Assembly: GCF_000196655.1 (NCBI RefSeq)
Contig: NC_014253.1
Span: 682,001-746,000, forward strand
DNA from: Methanohalobium evestigatum Z-7303
GTDB lineage: Archaea; Halobacteriota; Methanosarcinia; Methanosarcinales; Methanosarcinaceae
Direction of reading: 5' to 3'
Length of the DNA: 64,000 nucleotides
A program made the translations under genes and the position numbers. Positions 27,054 through 36,077 of the stretch are shown here, piece by piece; position 1 is the stretch's first letter; the number at the start of each line of letters is the position of its first letter. The notes beneath the pieces are model-generated. The model had not been told where the DNA came from, made no database searches, and saw only the letters and a list, made by a program, of their open reading frames with translations.

Positions 27054-27539
27054 ATGAAGCACACACTTGCAGTTCTGGTTGAGAACAAATACGGTGTCCT
27101 TGCACGAGTGGCAGGACTTTTCTCAAGACGAGGCTACAATATAGACAGCCTGGCGGTAGGAATTACCGATGACCCGGATATATCCCGGATGTCCATTGTA
27201 GTACACGGTGATGACCATGTACTGGAACAGGTAACCAAACAATTAAATAAACTGGTTGATGTTATAAGAGTTACCGATTTAGATGCAAAAGATTCGGTTG
27301 AACGAGAATTGGCACTTATAAAAGTGACAACCGACACCAAAACAAGACCTGAAATCATGCAGATAGTGGATGTTTTCAGGGCCCGTACTGTTGATGTTGC
27401 GGCAAAATCCATGACAATAGAGATTACTGGCAACGAGGATAAAATCAACGCAATAGAACAGCTTTTACGCCCGTTCGGTATAAAAGAAATGGTAAGGACC
27501 GGTAAAATTGCGATGACAAGAGGAATTAAAAAATCCTGA
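27054..27539 (+). CDS. ilvN: Acetolactate synthase, regulatory subunit
   Basis: 161 residues. The N-terminal ACT domain (HTLAVLVENKYGVLARVAGLFSRRGYN) binds valine and gives feedback inhibition of IlvB; the C-terminal domain (residues 80-160, ending MVRTGKIAMTRG) activates the large subunit. It starts two bases after ilvB, with GGAGAG overlapping the ilvB end, so the two are made together. Confidence 0.95.
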   Translation: MKHTLAVLVENKYGVLARVAGLFSRRGYNIDSLAVGITDDPDISRMSIVVHGDDHVLEQVTKQLNKLVDVIRVTDLDAKDSVERELALIKVTTDTKTRPEIMQIVDVFRARTVDVAAKSMTIEITGNEDKINAIEQLLRPFGIKEMVRTGKIAMTRGIKKS

Positions 27540-27593
27540 AAATTAAAATTACGTTTAATCATATTATACAATAAAAAAACAGAGGTAGTAAAA

Positions 27594-28586
27594 ATGGTAG
27601 AGATGTATTATGATGATAATGCGAATATCGATGCATTAAAAGACAAAACAATTGCAGTTATAGGATACGGAAGTCAGGGTCATGCACAGGCACAGAACCT
27701 ACATGACAGCGGATTGAATGTTATAATCGGTTTAAGAGAAGGAAGTTCTCGCTGGAAACAGGCAGAGAATGACGGACTTGAAGTAAAATCCATATCTGAA
27801 GCCGCAAAAGCCGCTGATGTAATACAGATACTTATGCCTGATGAAGTTCAGGCAAATGTTTATGAATCACATATCAAACCCGGAATTGAACCCGGTAACG
27901 CCATAGTTTTCTCACATGGTTTCAACATCCACTACAACCAGATCGTACCCTCAAAAGATATAGATGTCTATATGGTTGCTCCAAAAAGTCCGGGACATCT
28001 TGTCAGAAGAACCTTTGAAGAAGGTGCAGGTGTACCAGGTCTGATAGCTGTATATCAGGATGCCACTGGAGATGCGAAAAACCTGGCTCTTGCCCATGCA
28101 AAAGGTATAGGATGTACCAGAGCAGGAGTCCTTGAAACCAGTTTCCGGGAAGAAACCGAAACTGACCTTTTCGGAGAACAGGTAGATCTTTGCGGTGGAG
28201 TGAGTACCCTTATAAAAACCGCATTTGAAACACTTGTTGACGCTGGATATCAGCCTGAAATGGCTTATTTTGAAACATTCCATGAATTGAAATTAATTGT
28301 TGACCTCATCTATGAAGGCGGTCTTGAAAAAATGTGGAGTTCGGTATCCAACACCGCTGAATATGGAGGGCTTACTGTAGGTCCAAAAATAATAAATGAG
28401 CAATCAAGAGAGGCGATGTATGAAGCACTCGAAAGAATCCAGAGCGGTGAATTTGCCAGAGAATTTGTACTTGAAAACCAGACAAACAGTCCTGTATTAA
28501 GTGCTCTGGAGAAAAAAGAAAAAGAACACCTTGCTGAAAACGTAGGCAAAGAATTAAGATCCAAGATCCCCTGGCTTCAGGGATAA
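27594..28586 (+). CDS. ilvC: Ketol-acid reductoisomerase
   Basis: Converts acetolactate or acetohydroxybutyrate to the dihydroxy acid using NAD(P)H. 330 residues, class I. The dinucleotide fold is [18 protein letters not shown] near residue 22; the acidic metal site is in [11 protein letters not shown] and in the later [26 protein letters not shown] precedes the ATG. Last gene of the operon, ended by a hairpin with a T run at 28611-28642. Confidence 0.96.
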   Translation: MVEMYYDDNANIDALKDKTIAVIGYGSQGHAQAQNLHDSGLNVIIGLREGSSRWKQAENDGLEVKSISEAAKAADVIQILMPDEVQANVYESHIKPGIEPGNAIVFSHGFNIHYNQIVPSKDIDVYMVAPKSPGHLVRRTFEEGAGVPGLIAVYQDATGDAKNLALAHAKGIGCTRAGVLETSFREETETDLFGEQVDLCGGVSTLIKTAFETLVDAGYQPEMAYFETFHELKLIVDLIYEGGLEKMWSSVSNTAEYGGLTVGPKIINEQSREAMYEALERIQSGEFAREFVLENQTNSPVLSALEKKEKEHLAENVGKELRSKIPWLQG

Positions 28587-28610
28587 AATCTGGAATTTGT
28601 TCAATTAAAG

Positions 28611-28642
28611 AGTTTTCCTGTTTGATAACAGGAAAACTTTTT
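28611..28642 (+). terminator. Hairpin terminator after ilvC
   Basis: AGTTTTCCTGT (28611-28621) pairs perfectly with ACAGGAAAACT (28628-28638) across a six-base loop, and a run of five T follows from 28638. It lies 25 bases after the ilvC stop and separates the operon from the nitroreductase gene. Confidence 0.7.
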
Positions 28643-28681
28643 GTTATTATGGGTTATTTAACTGATTAAAGGGTGTCAATT

Positions 28682-29224
28682 TTGCATACATTAGATACAA
28701 TAAAAGCCAGAAGAAGTATAAGGAAATTTGAAAATACTCCTGTTGAAAAAGAGGATATAGATACAATTCTGGATTCAGGTCGATGGGCTCCATCAGGATT
28801 AAACAACCAGCCCTGGAGATTCATTGTTATACAGGACAAAGAAACTATAAAAAATCTATCTACATGCACCCACTACAGTGAAATTGTAGAAGGTGCACCT
28901 CTTTTAATTGTGGTATATCTCTACCATGAGGTCTTATACAACTATGTTAAAGATATACAGTCCATTGGTGCATCCATTGAAAACATGCTACTTGCATGCC
29001 ATGAGCTGGGACTGGGTGCAGTCTGGCTGGGAGAGATTCTAAACCAGGCTGAAAGTGTTAACACCATACTGGAGACACCCGAATCCTTCGAACTCATGGC
29101 AGTAGTTGCCATAGGACATCCAGCAGAAAAGTCAACGTCAGAGCGAAAAGAGATACATGAACTTGTATATAGTGAAAAATTCGGTAACAGATGGATAGAA
29201 GAAAATAGAGACGAAGAGTATTGA
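28682..29224 (+). CDS. Nitroreductase-family flavoprotein
   Basis: 180 residues of the FMN-dependent nitroreductase fold. The FMN phosphate site is ARRSIRKFENTPVEKEDI near the N-terminus; RWAPSGLNNQPWRFIV and LACHELGLGAVWLG are the family blocks, and the ending AVVAIGHPAEK contacts FMN. Substrate unknown; likely an NAD(P)H oxidoreductase for quinones, nitro compounds or a cofactor. The start is the TTG at 28682, six bases after GGGTG; a GTG at 28673 is possible. Confidence 0.88.
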   Translation: MHTLDTIKARRSIRKFENTPVEKEDIDTILDSGRWAPSGLNNQPWRFIVIQDKETIKNLSTCTHYSEIVEGAPLLIVVYLYHEVLYNYVKDIQSIGASIENMLLACHELGLGAVWLGEILNQAESVNTILETPESFELMAVVAIGHPAEKSTSERKEIHELVYSEKFGNRWIEENRDEEY

Positions 29225-29257
29225 TGGGGTATAGGAGGTAAGTTTTTTGGGATTATT

Positions 29258-29295
29258 AGCTTGATTAAAGGGTGTAATGAAAAATCAAGCTTTTA
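29258..29295 (+). terminator. Hairpin after the nitroreductase gene
   Basis: AGCTTGATT (29258-29266) pairs perfectly with AATCAAGCT (29283-29291) around a 16-base loop, followed by a short T run. It lies 33 bases after the nitroreductase stop, before the convergent topoisomerase gene. The remaining bases to 29420 are AT-rich and hold nothing I can name. Confidence 0.5.
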
Positions 29296-29420
29296 AACTT
29301 TTTGATATTTTCTTCGTCTCTATACGAACTATTTGTTAGTTAGTATATATAAGACCTTTGCTTAAATTACTCAATAAAAATAATTATATCAAAATTTTGT
29401 TACCCAGTAGAAGAATAATA

Positions 29421-31739
29421 TCAAAGTTTGTTGATGCATTTCCGATTTACACAAAACTCTTTTGCTTCTTTTTCCTTTTCTTTTACACGTACAATATTCC
29501 AGCCGCATTCACATGTATCATCAAGGATAGTCAATCTGCCTGATTTGGGAACAGACTGGGTATAACCACATTTATTGGTGCATCCCAGAAAACGTGAATC
29601 CTTGGTCTTTATTAAAAACATATATCCATCGCAATTGGGACACTGTCCGACAATTTCAGGTGGAAAACACTCATTTTCCATATCGCATTTGAAACATGGT
29701 CCTATACCAACAGCCCAATGATATTTATTACCCACTTTGATTACAGCAGGTGCTCCTTTTTTACATTCACGACTTTTCATTATGTTCAAAGCACCTTTTT
29801 TGGGGAGGGGGTAGGTATTTTTACATTCAGGATAACCTGTACATCCCACAAACCTGCCGTTATCAGTTGTTACTATTCGAAGAACACGACTGCATTCACT
29901 ACATTTACCTATATAATTATCCGAATCTGCGGCAACACTTTCATCATAGATTGTACCGGCTATCTGTGATACCATCTCATCTTTATTGGAGGTAAGCTGG
30001 GAATACATCTGTTTTATAAGTGCTGTTCCCTCATTAATCGCTCCATCGAGTGATTTTTTACCATCTTCAACGTCCTGGATAAGCTGTTCTACACGTGCCC
30101 TGATTTCAGGTTTGACGATTAAAGGTACAGATTTATCCAGTGCATCCATAAGTGTAAAACCTGTATCAAGGATGGATATGGATTTGCCTTTTGTTTCAAA
30201 ATACCCTCGTTTTTTGTTGGTTTCTATATGTGTAGGTGCTGTTGCTTTGGTACCAATTCCGTTTTTATCCATAAGTGTCAGAAGTTCTGATTCTGTAAGG
30301 CGTTTTGGAGGAGTAGTCTGTGAGTTGGTATTTGTGATTTTATTAATCTTTAACTTTTCATTAATTTCTATTTCTGGAAGAATCTTGTCGTTTTTGGCTT
30401 CAAAAGGATATACCCATATCCATCCTGATTCCTTTTTCACTGTACCTGTCGCATCGAATATTTCATCGTTGACAGAGATTTCAATCCGGGTTTTTTCAAA
30501 AACGGCTGGTTGCATCAGATTTGCAAGAAAATGTCTGACTATTAAGTCATACACATCCCAGCCTTTGGAATCGTTTACCGCATTGTTTATGTCACCTTTA
30601 TTCGCCGACTTTATAGGATGAATCGGTGGGTGGTCTTGTGCATCCTTTGTACCATTTCTGGGATTGAAACCGTCTTCAGAATTTTTAAATACTTCAAGTG
30701 CAAGCTCTTTATGTGCTTTTTTTGTCAGCTCTGCAACACGGGATTGAAAATCAAAATCGTTTGCATATTTATTTGTTTCAGTCCTTGGATAGCTGGTAAA
30801 CCCTGACAAATACAACTGTTCTGCAATTTCAAGTGCTCTGTCTGAATTAAGCCCCAGAAATTTGGATGCACGTTTTAAAAATTCATTTGTATTTAACGGA
30901 TAAGGCGGACTGGACTTTGTCTCTTTTACTTTTTTGTTTGTAACCTGTCCGGTTTTGCAATCACTTATTTTATTGTAAACCGCGTCCGCCTTTTGTTTAT
31001 CAAAAAATTTGCCTGTTCTGTGAGTACCCTGAAAATCAATGTCGTTGTGAGTAAAAACTGCCTCTATTTTCCAAAAATCCCTTGGCTCAAATTCTTTAAT
31101 TGCTTTTTCTCGTTCATAGACAAATCCGCATGTGGGTGTCTGGCAGGGTCCTATGGAAAGTACACCTTTGGTTCTGGCTTTTTGCTGGACTGAAAGCGTG
31201 ATATATCGGGTGAATGCGACACCCATTTTCAAATCCAGTATTTGCCGGGCTTTTGCTGAATTAGCCAAATTTACATCGGGCTCTACAGGATTCTGAAAAG
31301 CTTTTTTTATTTCACCGGTGGAAAGGGATGAAAAGCGCGCCCGTTTTATTGGTGAATTACATACTTTTTCTGCAATTGATTTTGCTTCAAAACCAATGTT
31401 TTCCCCTTCTCTGTCATAATCACATGCAAGGATAATCTCATCTGAATCCTTGGCTAAACGGGATATAGCATTGGCAAAAGCCTGTTTGGTTATAAATTGT
31501 TCAGGCATGGTGTCGATAAGTACACCGGGGTCGACATCTTTCCAGTTATTATATTCCTGTGGGTAGTCATAAGTCATTATATGACCTGATAATCCCATGA
31601 TTCGCCATTGCTTCCCGTCCTTTTTAAATTCATAAACGTTTACACCCTCAAGTGTTGTACGTTCAAAATTACCCTCACTGAGAATACTGGCTATCTGGGC
31701 TGCAGCCTTATTTTTTTCTGCAAAAGCAACTATACTCAT
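29421..31739 (-). CDS. topA: DNA topoisomerase I (type IA)
   Basis: Relaxes negative supercoils by single-strand passage. 772 residues. The Toprim domain at the N-terminus has the metal site DYDREGE near residue 108. The active-site Tyr is in SYPRTETN near residue 320. The C-terminus has several Cys4 zinc motifs (CSECSRVLR, CKKGAP, CPNCDGYMF, CECGWN), more than in topoisomerase III. It stands alone with AT-rich flanks and is convergent with the nitroreductase gene. Confidence 0.95.
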   Translation of the reverse strand: MSIVAFAEKNKAAAQIASILSEGNFERTTLEGVNVYEFKKDGKQWRIMGLSGHIMTYDYPQEYNNWKDVDPGVLIDTMPEQFITKQAFANAISRLAKDSDEIILACDYDREGENIGFEAKSIAEKVCNSPIKRARFSSLSTGEIKKAFQNPVEPDVNLANSAKARQILDLKMGVAFTRYITLSVQQKARTKGVLSIGPCQTPTCGFVYEREKAIKEFEPRDFWKIEAVFTHNDIDFQGTHRTGKFFDKQKADAVYNKISDCKTGQVTNKKVKETKSSPPYPLNTNEFLKRASKFLGLNSDRALEIAEQLYLSGFTSYPRTETNKYANDFDFQSRVAELTKKAHKELALEVFKNSEDGFNPRNGTKDAQDHPPIHPIKSANKGDINNAVNDSKGWDVYDLIVRHFLANLMQPAVFEKTRIEISVNDEIFDATGTVKKESGWIWVYPFEAKNDKILPEIEINEKLKINKITNTNSQTTPPKRLTESELLTLMDKNGIGTKATAPTHIETNKKRGYFETKGKSISILDTGFTLMDALDKSVPLIVKPEIRARVEQLIQDVEDGKKSLDGAINEGTALIKQMYSQLTSNKDEMVSQIAGTIYDESVAADSDNYIGKCSECSRVLRIVTTDNGRFVGCTGYPECKNTYPLPKKGALNIMKSRECKKGAPAVIKVGNKYHWAVGIGPCFKCDMENECFPPEIVGQCPNCDGYMFLIKTKDSRFLGCTNKCGYTQSVPKSGRLTILDDTCECGWNIVRVKEKEKEAKEFCVNRKCINKL

Positions 31740-31870
31740 TCTTATGTTACCTGTTAACGTTATCTTATTTACGATTTTTGAGAATTAGATGAGTTAATTT
31801 ATTTGATTTTAAATGTCATATATAAAGTCGTTCCATAAATCATGATTGCATATACAAAAAATTATATTGA

Positions 31871-32332
31871 TTAACCACCCGGTATTGGATGAGAAGTTAC
31901 AGAGGTTATATTTATACGTTGAATAAACGGTTCCAATTCCAATAATTCTTCCTTTGATAATCCTGTAGTATTAAGGCGAATATCATTTTTTATCTGGATG
32001 AAACCTTCTGGTTCAATTGATTTATTAATTATTTGTGTGGTATTTTTTGTAACAATAATATCTGAAAAATTCTGGCTGAATTCTGGTTTAAAGGTTTTTA
32101 TCAATAATTTATGCTCATTTCCGTTGTACAACGTAAAATTGTATGAATAAATCTGTATATTGGTGTTGTTCTCATCGAGTGCACCGAGTGAAGTTGTACT
32201 TTCTACAACCTCCAAACAGTCATTGGTTTCTACATCCTGAACACCAAACATAGGTACTGAAATACCCACTGCCAGACCGATTAGAAATACAGTGAACACA
32301 CTTAAAATATGGTTTTTTAATCTATTATTCAT
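31871..32332 (-). CDS. Secreted or membrane-anchored protein of unknown function
   Basis: 153 residues. An N-terminal hydrophobic segment (ILSVFTVFLIGLAVGISVPMFG) is a signal peptide or anchor. The rest is beta-rich with several N-x-S/T motifs, which fits a cell-surface domain of Ig-like type. The ATG at 32332 is chosen, six bases after AGGGA; one at 32338 is possible. It is divergent from thiC. I do not recognise the family. Confidence 0.65.
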   Translation of the reverse strand: MNNRLKNHILSVFTVFLIGLAVGISVPMFGVQDVETNDCLEVVESTTSLGALDENNTNIQIYSYNFTLYNGNEHKLLIKTFKPEFSQNFSDIIVTKNTTQIINKSIEPEGFIQIKNDIRLNTTGLSKEELLELEPFIQRINITSVTSHPIPGG

Positions 32333-32462
32333 CAACATTCCCTTTTATACTGGTTTATATAATCAGGATAATAAATCATTTTTCTTTTTGCATCAATTGT
32401 GATGAAACATATATATTGGACTAAACCTTTATTTTGCAAAGAAACCCAACAAGAGAGTAACA

Positions 32463-33746
32463 ATGACATTAATGGAAGATGCTAAAAAAGGCATTATCAC
32501 ACCTTTAATAAAAAACGTGGCTGAAAAGGAAGGGATTGATTCTGAAACCGTGCGTTCATGTGTTGCAGAGGGACTGATAACCATTCCGAAAAACGTCAAC
32601 AGCAGTTCTAATCCCTGTGGAATTGGAAAATACATGAGTACCAAAGTAAACGCCAATATTGGTACATCCAGAGATTATGTGGATATCGATACCGAAGTAG
32701 AAAAAGCAAAATCCGCAGAAAGATACGGTGTCGATACCTTAATGGATTTGTCCACTGGAGGAGAACTTGACAAGGTAAGGAAAAAAATAATGGACTCTAT
32801 AAACATGTCCTTTGGTACCGTCCCCATTTATCAGGCTGCTTCACCACATAAATCTGTTGTGGATATGTCATCCGATGATATGTTCAATGCGGTTTTAAAG
32901 CATGCTAAAGACGGTGTGGATTTTGTTACAATACATGCAGGAGCAAACCTGAATGCTCTTGACAGGCTCAGAAACAGTAACAGAATAACAGATGTTGTCA
33001 GCCGTGGTGGTGCTTTTACCATAGCATGGATGGTTCATAATGAACAGGAAAATCCATTTTACAGTGAATTTGACTATCTTTTAGAAATTGCTCATGAATA
33101 TGACATGACATTAAGTCTTGGAGACGGTATGCGTCCAGGATGCATAAATGATGCTTCTGACGGACCAAAATTTATGGAGTTCATAACACTGGGAGAACTG
33201 ATTAAAAAAGCTCGAAACCAGAATGTTCAGATGTTTGTTGAAGGTCCGGGACATGTACCAGTGGATGAAATTGAGCTTAGTGTTCAGGGAATGAAAAAAC
33301 TGTGCGATGGGGCTCCACTTTATCTTCTGGGTCCTCTTGTAACTGATATTGCTCCCGGTTATGACCACATAACAGGTGCTATCGGCGGTACTCTTGCTGG
33401 AATGTATGGGGCGGATTTTCTATGCATGACAACACCCTCAGAACATCTTGCACTGCCCTCTGTTGAAGATATAAAGGAAGGAGCAATGGTTACAAGGATT
33501 GCTGCACATTCTGCCGACCTTGTTAAAGATGGACAAAAAGAACGTGCACATAGCGTAGATACTGAAATGGCTTATGCACGTAAAAATCTGGATTGGAATA
33601 CACAGTACAATCTGGCAATTGACAGTGAAAAAGCCCGGTCTATCAGAGAAAGTAGAGTGACCGAAAGTGATGCATGTTCCATGTGTGGAGACCTCTGCGC
33701 CATGGAAATTGTCAAAAAGGCTCTGGAAAAAGATAAGAGCAATTAA
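32463..33746 (+). CDS. thiC: Phosphomethylpyrimidine synthase ThiC
   Basis: Radical SAM enzyme that rearranges aminoimidazole ribotide to the HMP pyrimidine of thiamine. 427 residues, the short archaeal/bacterial form without the N-terminal extension. Substrate and zinc blocks are [28 protein letters not shown] and [15 protein letters not shown]. The non-canonical cluster motif CSMCGDLC (C-x2-C-x4-C) is at the C-terminus. A TATA-like CATATATAT lies about 55 bases upstream. I see no TPP riboswitch in the 124-base leader. Confidence 0.96.
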   Translation: MTLMEDAKKGIITPLIKNVAEKEGIDSETVRSCVAEGLITIPKNVNSSSNPCGIGKYMSTKVNANIGTSRDYVDIDTEVEKAKSAERYGVDTLMDLSTGGELDKVRKKIMDSINMSFGTVPIYQAASPHKSVVDMSSDDMFNAVLKHAKDGVDFVTIHAGANLNALDRLRNSNRITDVVSRGGAFTIAWMVHNEQENPFYSEFDYLLEIAHEYDMTLSLGDGMRPGCINDASDGPKFMEFITLGELIKKARNQNVQMFVEGPGHVPVDEIELSVQGMKKLCDGAPLYLLGPLVTDIAPGYDHITGAIGGTLAGMYGADFLCMTTPSEHLALPSVEDIKEGAMVTRIAAHSADLVKDGQKERAHSVDTEMAYARKNLDWNTQYNLAIDSEKARSIRESRVTESDACSMCGDLCAMEIVKKALEKDKSN

Positions 33747-33858
33747 ACGAAAATAATAATATTACATGTAACTGTACCGAAATTAATTAAAAAATTAAAA
33801 TAAGAGGGTTACAATTTAAATAGTATAAAATAAGGTAATCGTCAAAGGGAAGTGGTTT

Positions 33859-34230
33859 ATGACCTATCAAAAGATAATATTTGTATATAATGCAGAAAGC
33901 GGAATGTTGAATACTTTATCTGACTATTTTCATAAAATGACATCACCATCAACTTATCCATGCAACCTCTGTGCGATAACATTCGGAAGTTTTGGTATGA
34001 AAAACGAATGGAAGGAATTTATAAATAATCTGGATGTTCCTGTAGAGTTTTTACACAAAGATGAATTCTTAGATATTTATGGTATAAGCGACGCCAGTTT
34101 TCCCTGCGCCTATAAAATAAAAGATGAAAATTCACCCGTACTTTTTATTACATCAAAAGAAATCAACAGTTGCAAAACACTTGATGATTTGAAAAAACTT
34201 GTAATGGAAAAAGTGGAAAAACTGAAATAA
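33859..34230 (+). CDS. Conserved small cytosolic protein
   Basis: 123 residues, no membrane segment. The family pattern, known from many bacteria and archaea, is IFVYNAESGMLNTLSDYFHK, then SPSTYPCNLCAITFGSFGMK with a CxxC, then a strand-helix alternation like a thioredoxin or GTPase fold, ending LDDLKKLVMEKVEKL. Function unproven to my knowledge; the CxxC near residue 35 suggests redox or metal binding. AAAGGGAAGTGG precedes the ATG. Its neighbours thiC and msrB also handle redox chemistry. Confidence 0.8.
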   Translation: MTYQKIIFVYNAESGMLNTLSDYFHKMTSPSTYPCNLCAITFGSFGMKNEWKEFINNLDVPVEFLHKDEFLDIYGISDASFPCAYKIKDENSPVLFITSKEINSCKTLDDLKKLVMEKVEKLK

Positions 34231-34255
34231 AAATTATAAACCAATATCCTTATCT

Positions 34256-34648
34256 TTATTCTTCCTTAAAATCAAGAGCTACGGAGTTGAGACAGTAGCG
34301 TTTGCCTGTGGGTTGTGGACCGTCATTAAATACATGTCCCAGATGTCCTCCGCATCTACTGCACATCACTTCAGTTCTTTCCATTGAAAAACTGTAATCT
34401 GTTTTTGTTTCTATCCTGTCTTCAGATATTGGAGCCCAGAAACTGGGCCATCCGGTGCCTGAATCATACTTGGTTTCAGATGAAAACAATTCCTGACCGC
34501 AACCAGCACATCTATAAATACCTTTTCTTTTATTCTGATAGTATTTTCCTGTAAACGGTGGTTCTGTTCCTTTCTCGCGTAGTACATAATATTGTTCAGG
34601 AGTGAGTTCTTTTTTCCACTCCTCTTCGGATTTTTCAACTTTATGCAC
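34256..34648 (-). CDS. msrB: Peptide-methionine (R)-S-oxide reductase MsrB
   Basis: Reduces methionine-R-sulfoxide in proteins. 130 residues. The zinc site is two CxxC pairs, CAGCG and [17 protein letters not shown] and [10 protein letters not shown] are the substrate blocks, and the catalytic Cys is in [11 protein letters not shown]. The start is GTG at 34648 with GGGGG eight bases upstream. It is convergent with the gene at 33859. The next 200 bases upstream carry no gene. Confidence 0.95.
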   Translation of the reverse strand: MHKVEKSEEEWKKELTPEQYYVLREKGTEPPFTGKYYQNKRKGIYRCAGCGQELFSSETKYDSGTGWPSFWAPISEDRIETKTDYSFSMERTEVMCSRCGGHLGHVFNDGPQPTGKRYCLNSVALDFKEE

Positions 34649-34850
34649 AATTTACCCCCACTATAATTACATTACCTGTTCAATATTACAATCTTAAATA
34701 TTGGTTATGTTCGGATTGTATCCATAACATTAGTTGATGTTTATGCCCCTTCATTATATATAGTGTTGTGTATAGCATTTAATGTTTAAAAACGTATGTT
34801 ACAGAATATGAAATTAAACGTAAATCATTGGACTCCCGTAAAATTTTAAG

Positions 34851-35051
34851 TTACAATAATTGAACATTTTCCAGATGATTATACACTCTTTTATTTCGTA
34901 ATTCTAAAGGTTCATCAGTATCTATGGTAGCAATAAGATGACTGCAGTTTTGTAGAGTATTTTCCATACATCCACATTTGTAGCATTTGACAAACTTTAT
35001 GCCTTCCTGTAGTTCAGACTTGATTTTTCCTATCGAATTAGACTCAGTCAT
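34851..35051 (-). CDS. Small Cys-rich protein, possible fragment
   Basis: 66 residues from the ATG at 35051; no clear ribosome binding site. The helical N-terminus is followed by VKCYKCGCMENTLQNCSH, a cluster of four Cys that could bind a metal. The C-terminus is short and ends abruptly (NHLENVQLL). The CxxCGCM pattern reminds me of the start of larger methanogen proteins encoded beside methyltransferases, so this could be a truncated copy, but I am not sure. It lies 42 bases after arsM on the same strand. Confidence 0.5.
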   Translation of the reverse strand: MTESNSIGKIKSELQEGIKFVKCYKCGCMENTLQNCSHLIATIDTDEPLELRNKRVYNHLENVQLL

Positions 35052-35093
35052 AATATCATATTATAGTCTTACAAACAACACTAATATTGGTAA

Positions 35094-35888
35094 TTATATT
35101 ATTTTGGATGCCTTGATTTTTATACTGACAATAGACTCTGCGTATCTGAATATGTCATATTCATCACTTACTGAGGATAAAGCATCATGAGGAAATTCGG
35201 ATTCATCTATTATTTGAATGTCTTTAAATCCTGCTTTTTCAATTAAATCCAGATAATCTTCCTTTTTCAAAGCTCCTGAAATACAGCCGACATAAGCTTC
35301 TATGGAATTCCTTATTGATTCCGGTAGATCTTGCAAGAGGACAATGTCTGATACAACTAACCTACCATCTGGTTTCAGGACTCGATACACATCATTGAAC
35401 ACTTTTTCTTTATCAGGAGACAGGTTGATGACACAGTTTGATATAACAACATCAACACTATTATCATCGAGAGGTAAATTTTCGATTTCACCCAATCGGA
35501 ATTCAACGTTTGTATAATTGTCTTTTACAGCATTATTTTTGGCTTTTTCAACCATATCAGGTGTCATATCAACACCTATTACTAAACCGTCTTCATCTAC
35601 CTTGTCAGCAGCCAAGAAACAATCAAAACCCGCACCTGAACCAAGATCAAGAACGACCTCGCCCTTTTTTAACGAAGCAAGGTAGACAGGATTGCCACAA
35701 CCCAAACCAAGATTAGAGTCTCGAGGAACGTTTTTTAAATCCTCTTCTGTATATCCAACAAGTTTGCTAATTTCTTCCGGTGATTCTCTACTTCCACAAC
35801 ATGATACAGAACCACAGCATGAATTGTTATTTTTGGCAATCGTTGAATATTCTTTTTTCACAACGTTTTTGATGTCTTTATTTTTCAT
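35094..35888 (-). CDS. arsM: Arsenite S-adenosylmethionine methyltransferase ArsM
   Basis: Methylates As(III) to volatile or less toxic forms. 264 residues. The N-terminal Cys pairs ([12 protein letters not shown]) and the typical [13 protein letters not shown] precede the SAM-binding motif [16 protein letters not shown]; later Cys are in [12 protein letters not shown] and VGCISGAL, the usual As ligands. AGAGGTAC precedes the ATG. Inverted repeats around the TATA-like box at 35962-35972 may be control sites. It starts about 190 bases from the flavoprotein gene. Confidence 0.92.
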   Translation of the reverse strand: MKNKDIKNVVKKEYSTIAKNNNSCCGSVSCCGSRESPEEISKLVGYTEEDLKNVPRDSNLGLGCGNPVYLASLKKGEVVLDLGSGAGFDCFLAADKVDEDGLVIGVDMTPDMVEKAKNNAVKDNYTNVEFRLGEIENLPLDDNSVDVVISNCVINLSPDKEKVFNDVYRVLKPDGRLVVSDIVLLQDLPESIRNSIEAYVGCISGALKKEDYLDLIEKAGFKDIQIIDESEFPHDALSSVSDEYDIFRYAESIVSIKIKASKII

Positions 35889-35945
35889 TCTTGTACCTCT
35901 ATTTTATAAATGACAATTTCTTAAGAGTTCTCATATCCCCATTTC

Positions 35946-36018
35946 AAATTTTGCTGAAACCAGTATATATAGTTTAAGATTATCTTGAAAAATTAGAGAA
36001 CAGCAAATTTTCTGGTTT
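35946..36018. promoter_or_regulatory. Interleaved inverted repeats around the arsM promoter
   Basis: AAATTTTGCTG (35946-35956) and AAACCAG (35957-35963) are followed by their approximate complements CAGCAAATTTT (36001-36011, one base short of perfect) and CTGGTTT (36012-36018). The arms are in the order A-B-A'-B'. The TATA-like ATATATA at 35964-35971 lies between them. It may be an operator or a folded leader. Confidence 0.4.
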
Positions 36019-36077
36019 ATCTTTATTAATTATAAAAAAGAAAAAGTAGAATAAAGGTTTAATTTAAAAACATATAT

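Noticed and set aside
32339-32462. TPP riboswitch in front of thiC
   Set aside because: The leader lacks the CTGAGA-type core and has no multi-stem structure; it is short, AT-rich and shows only a TATA-like box.
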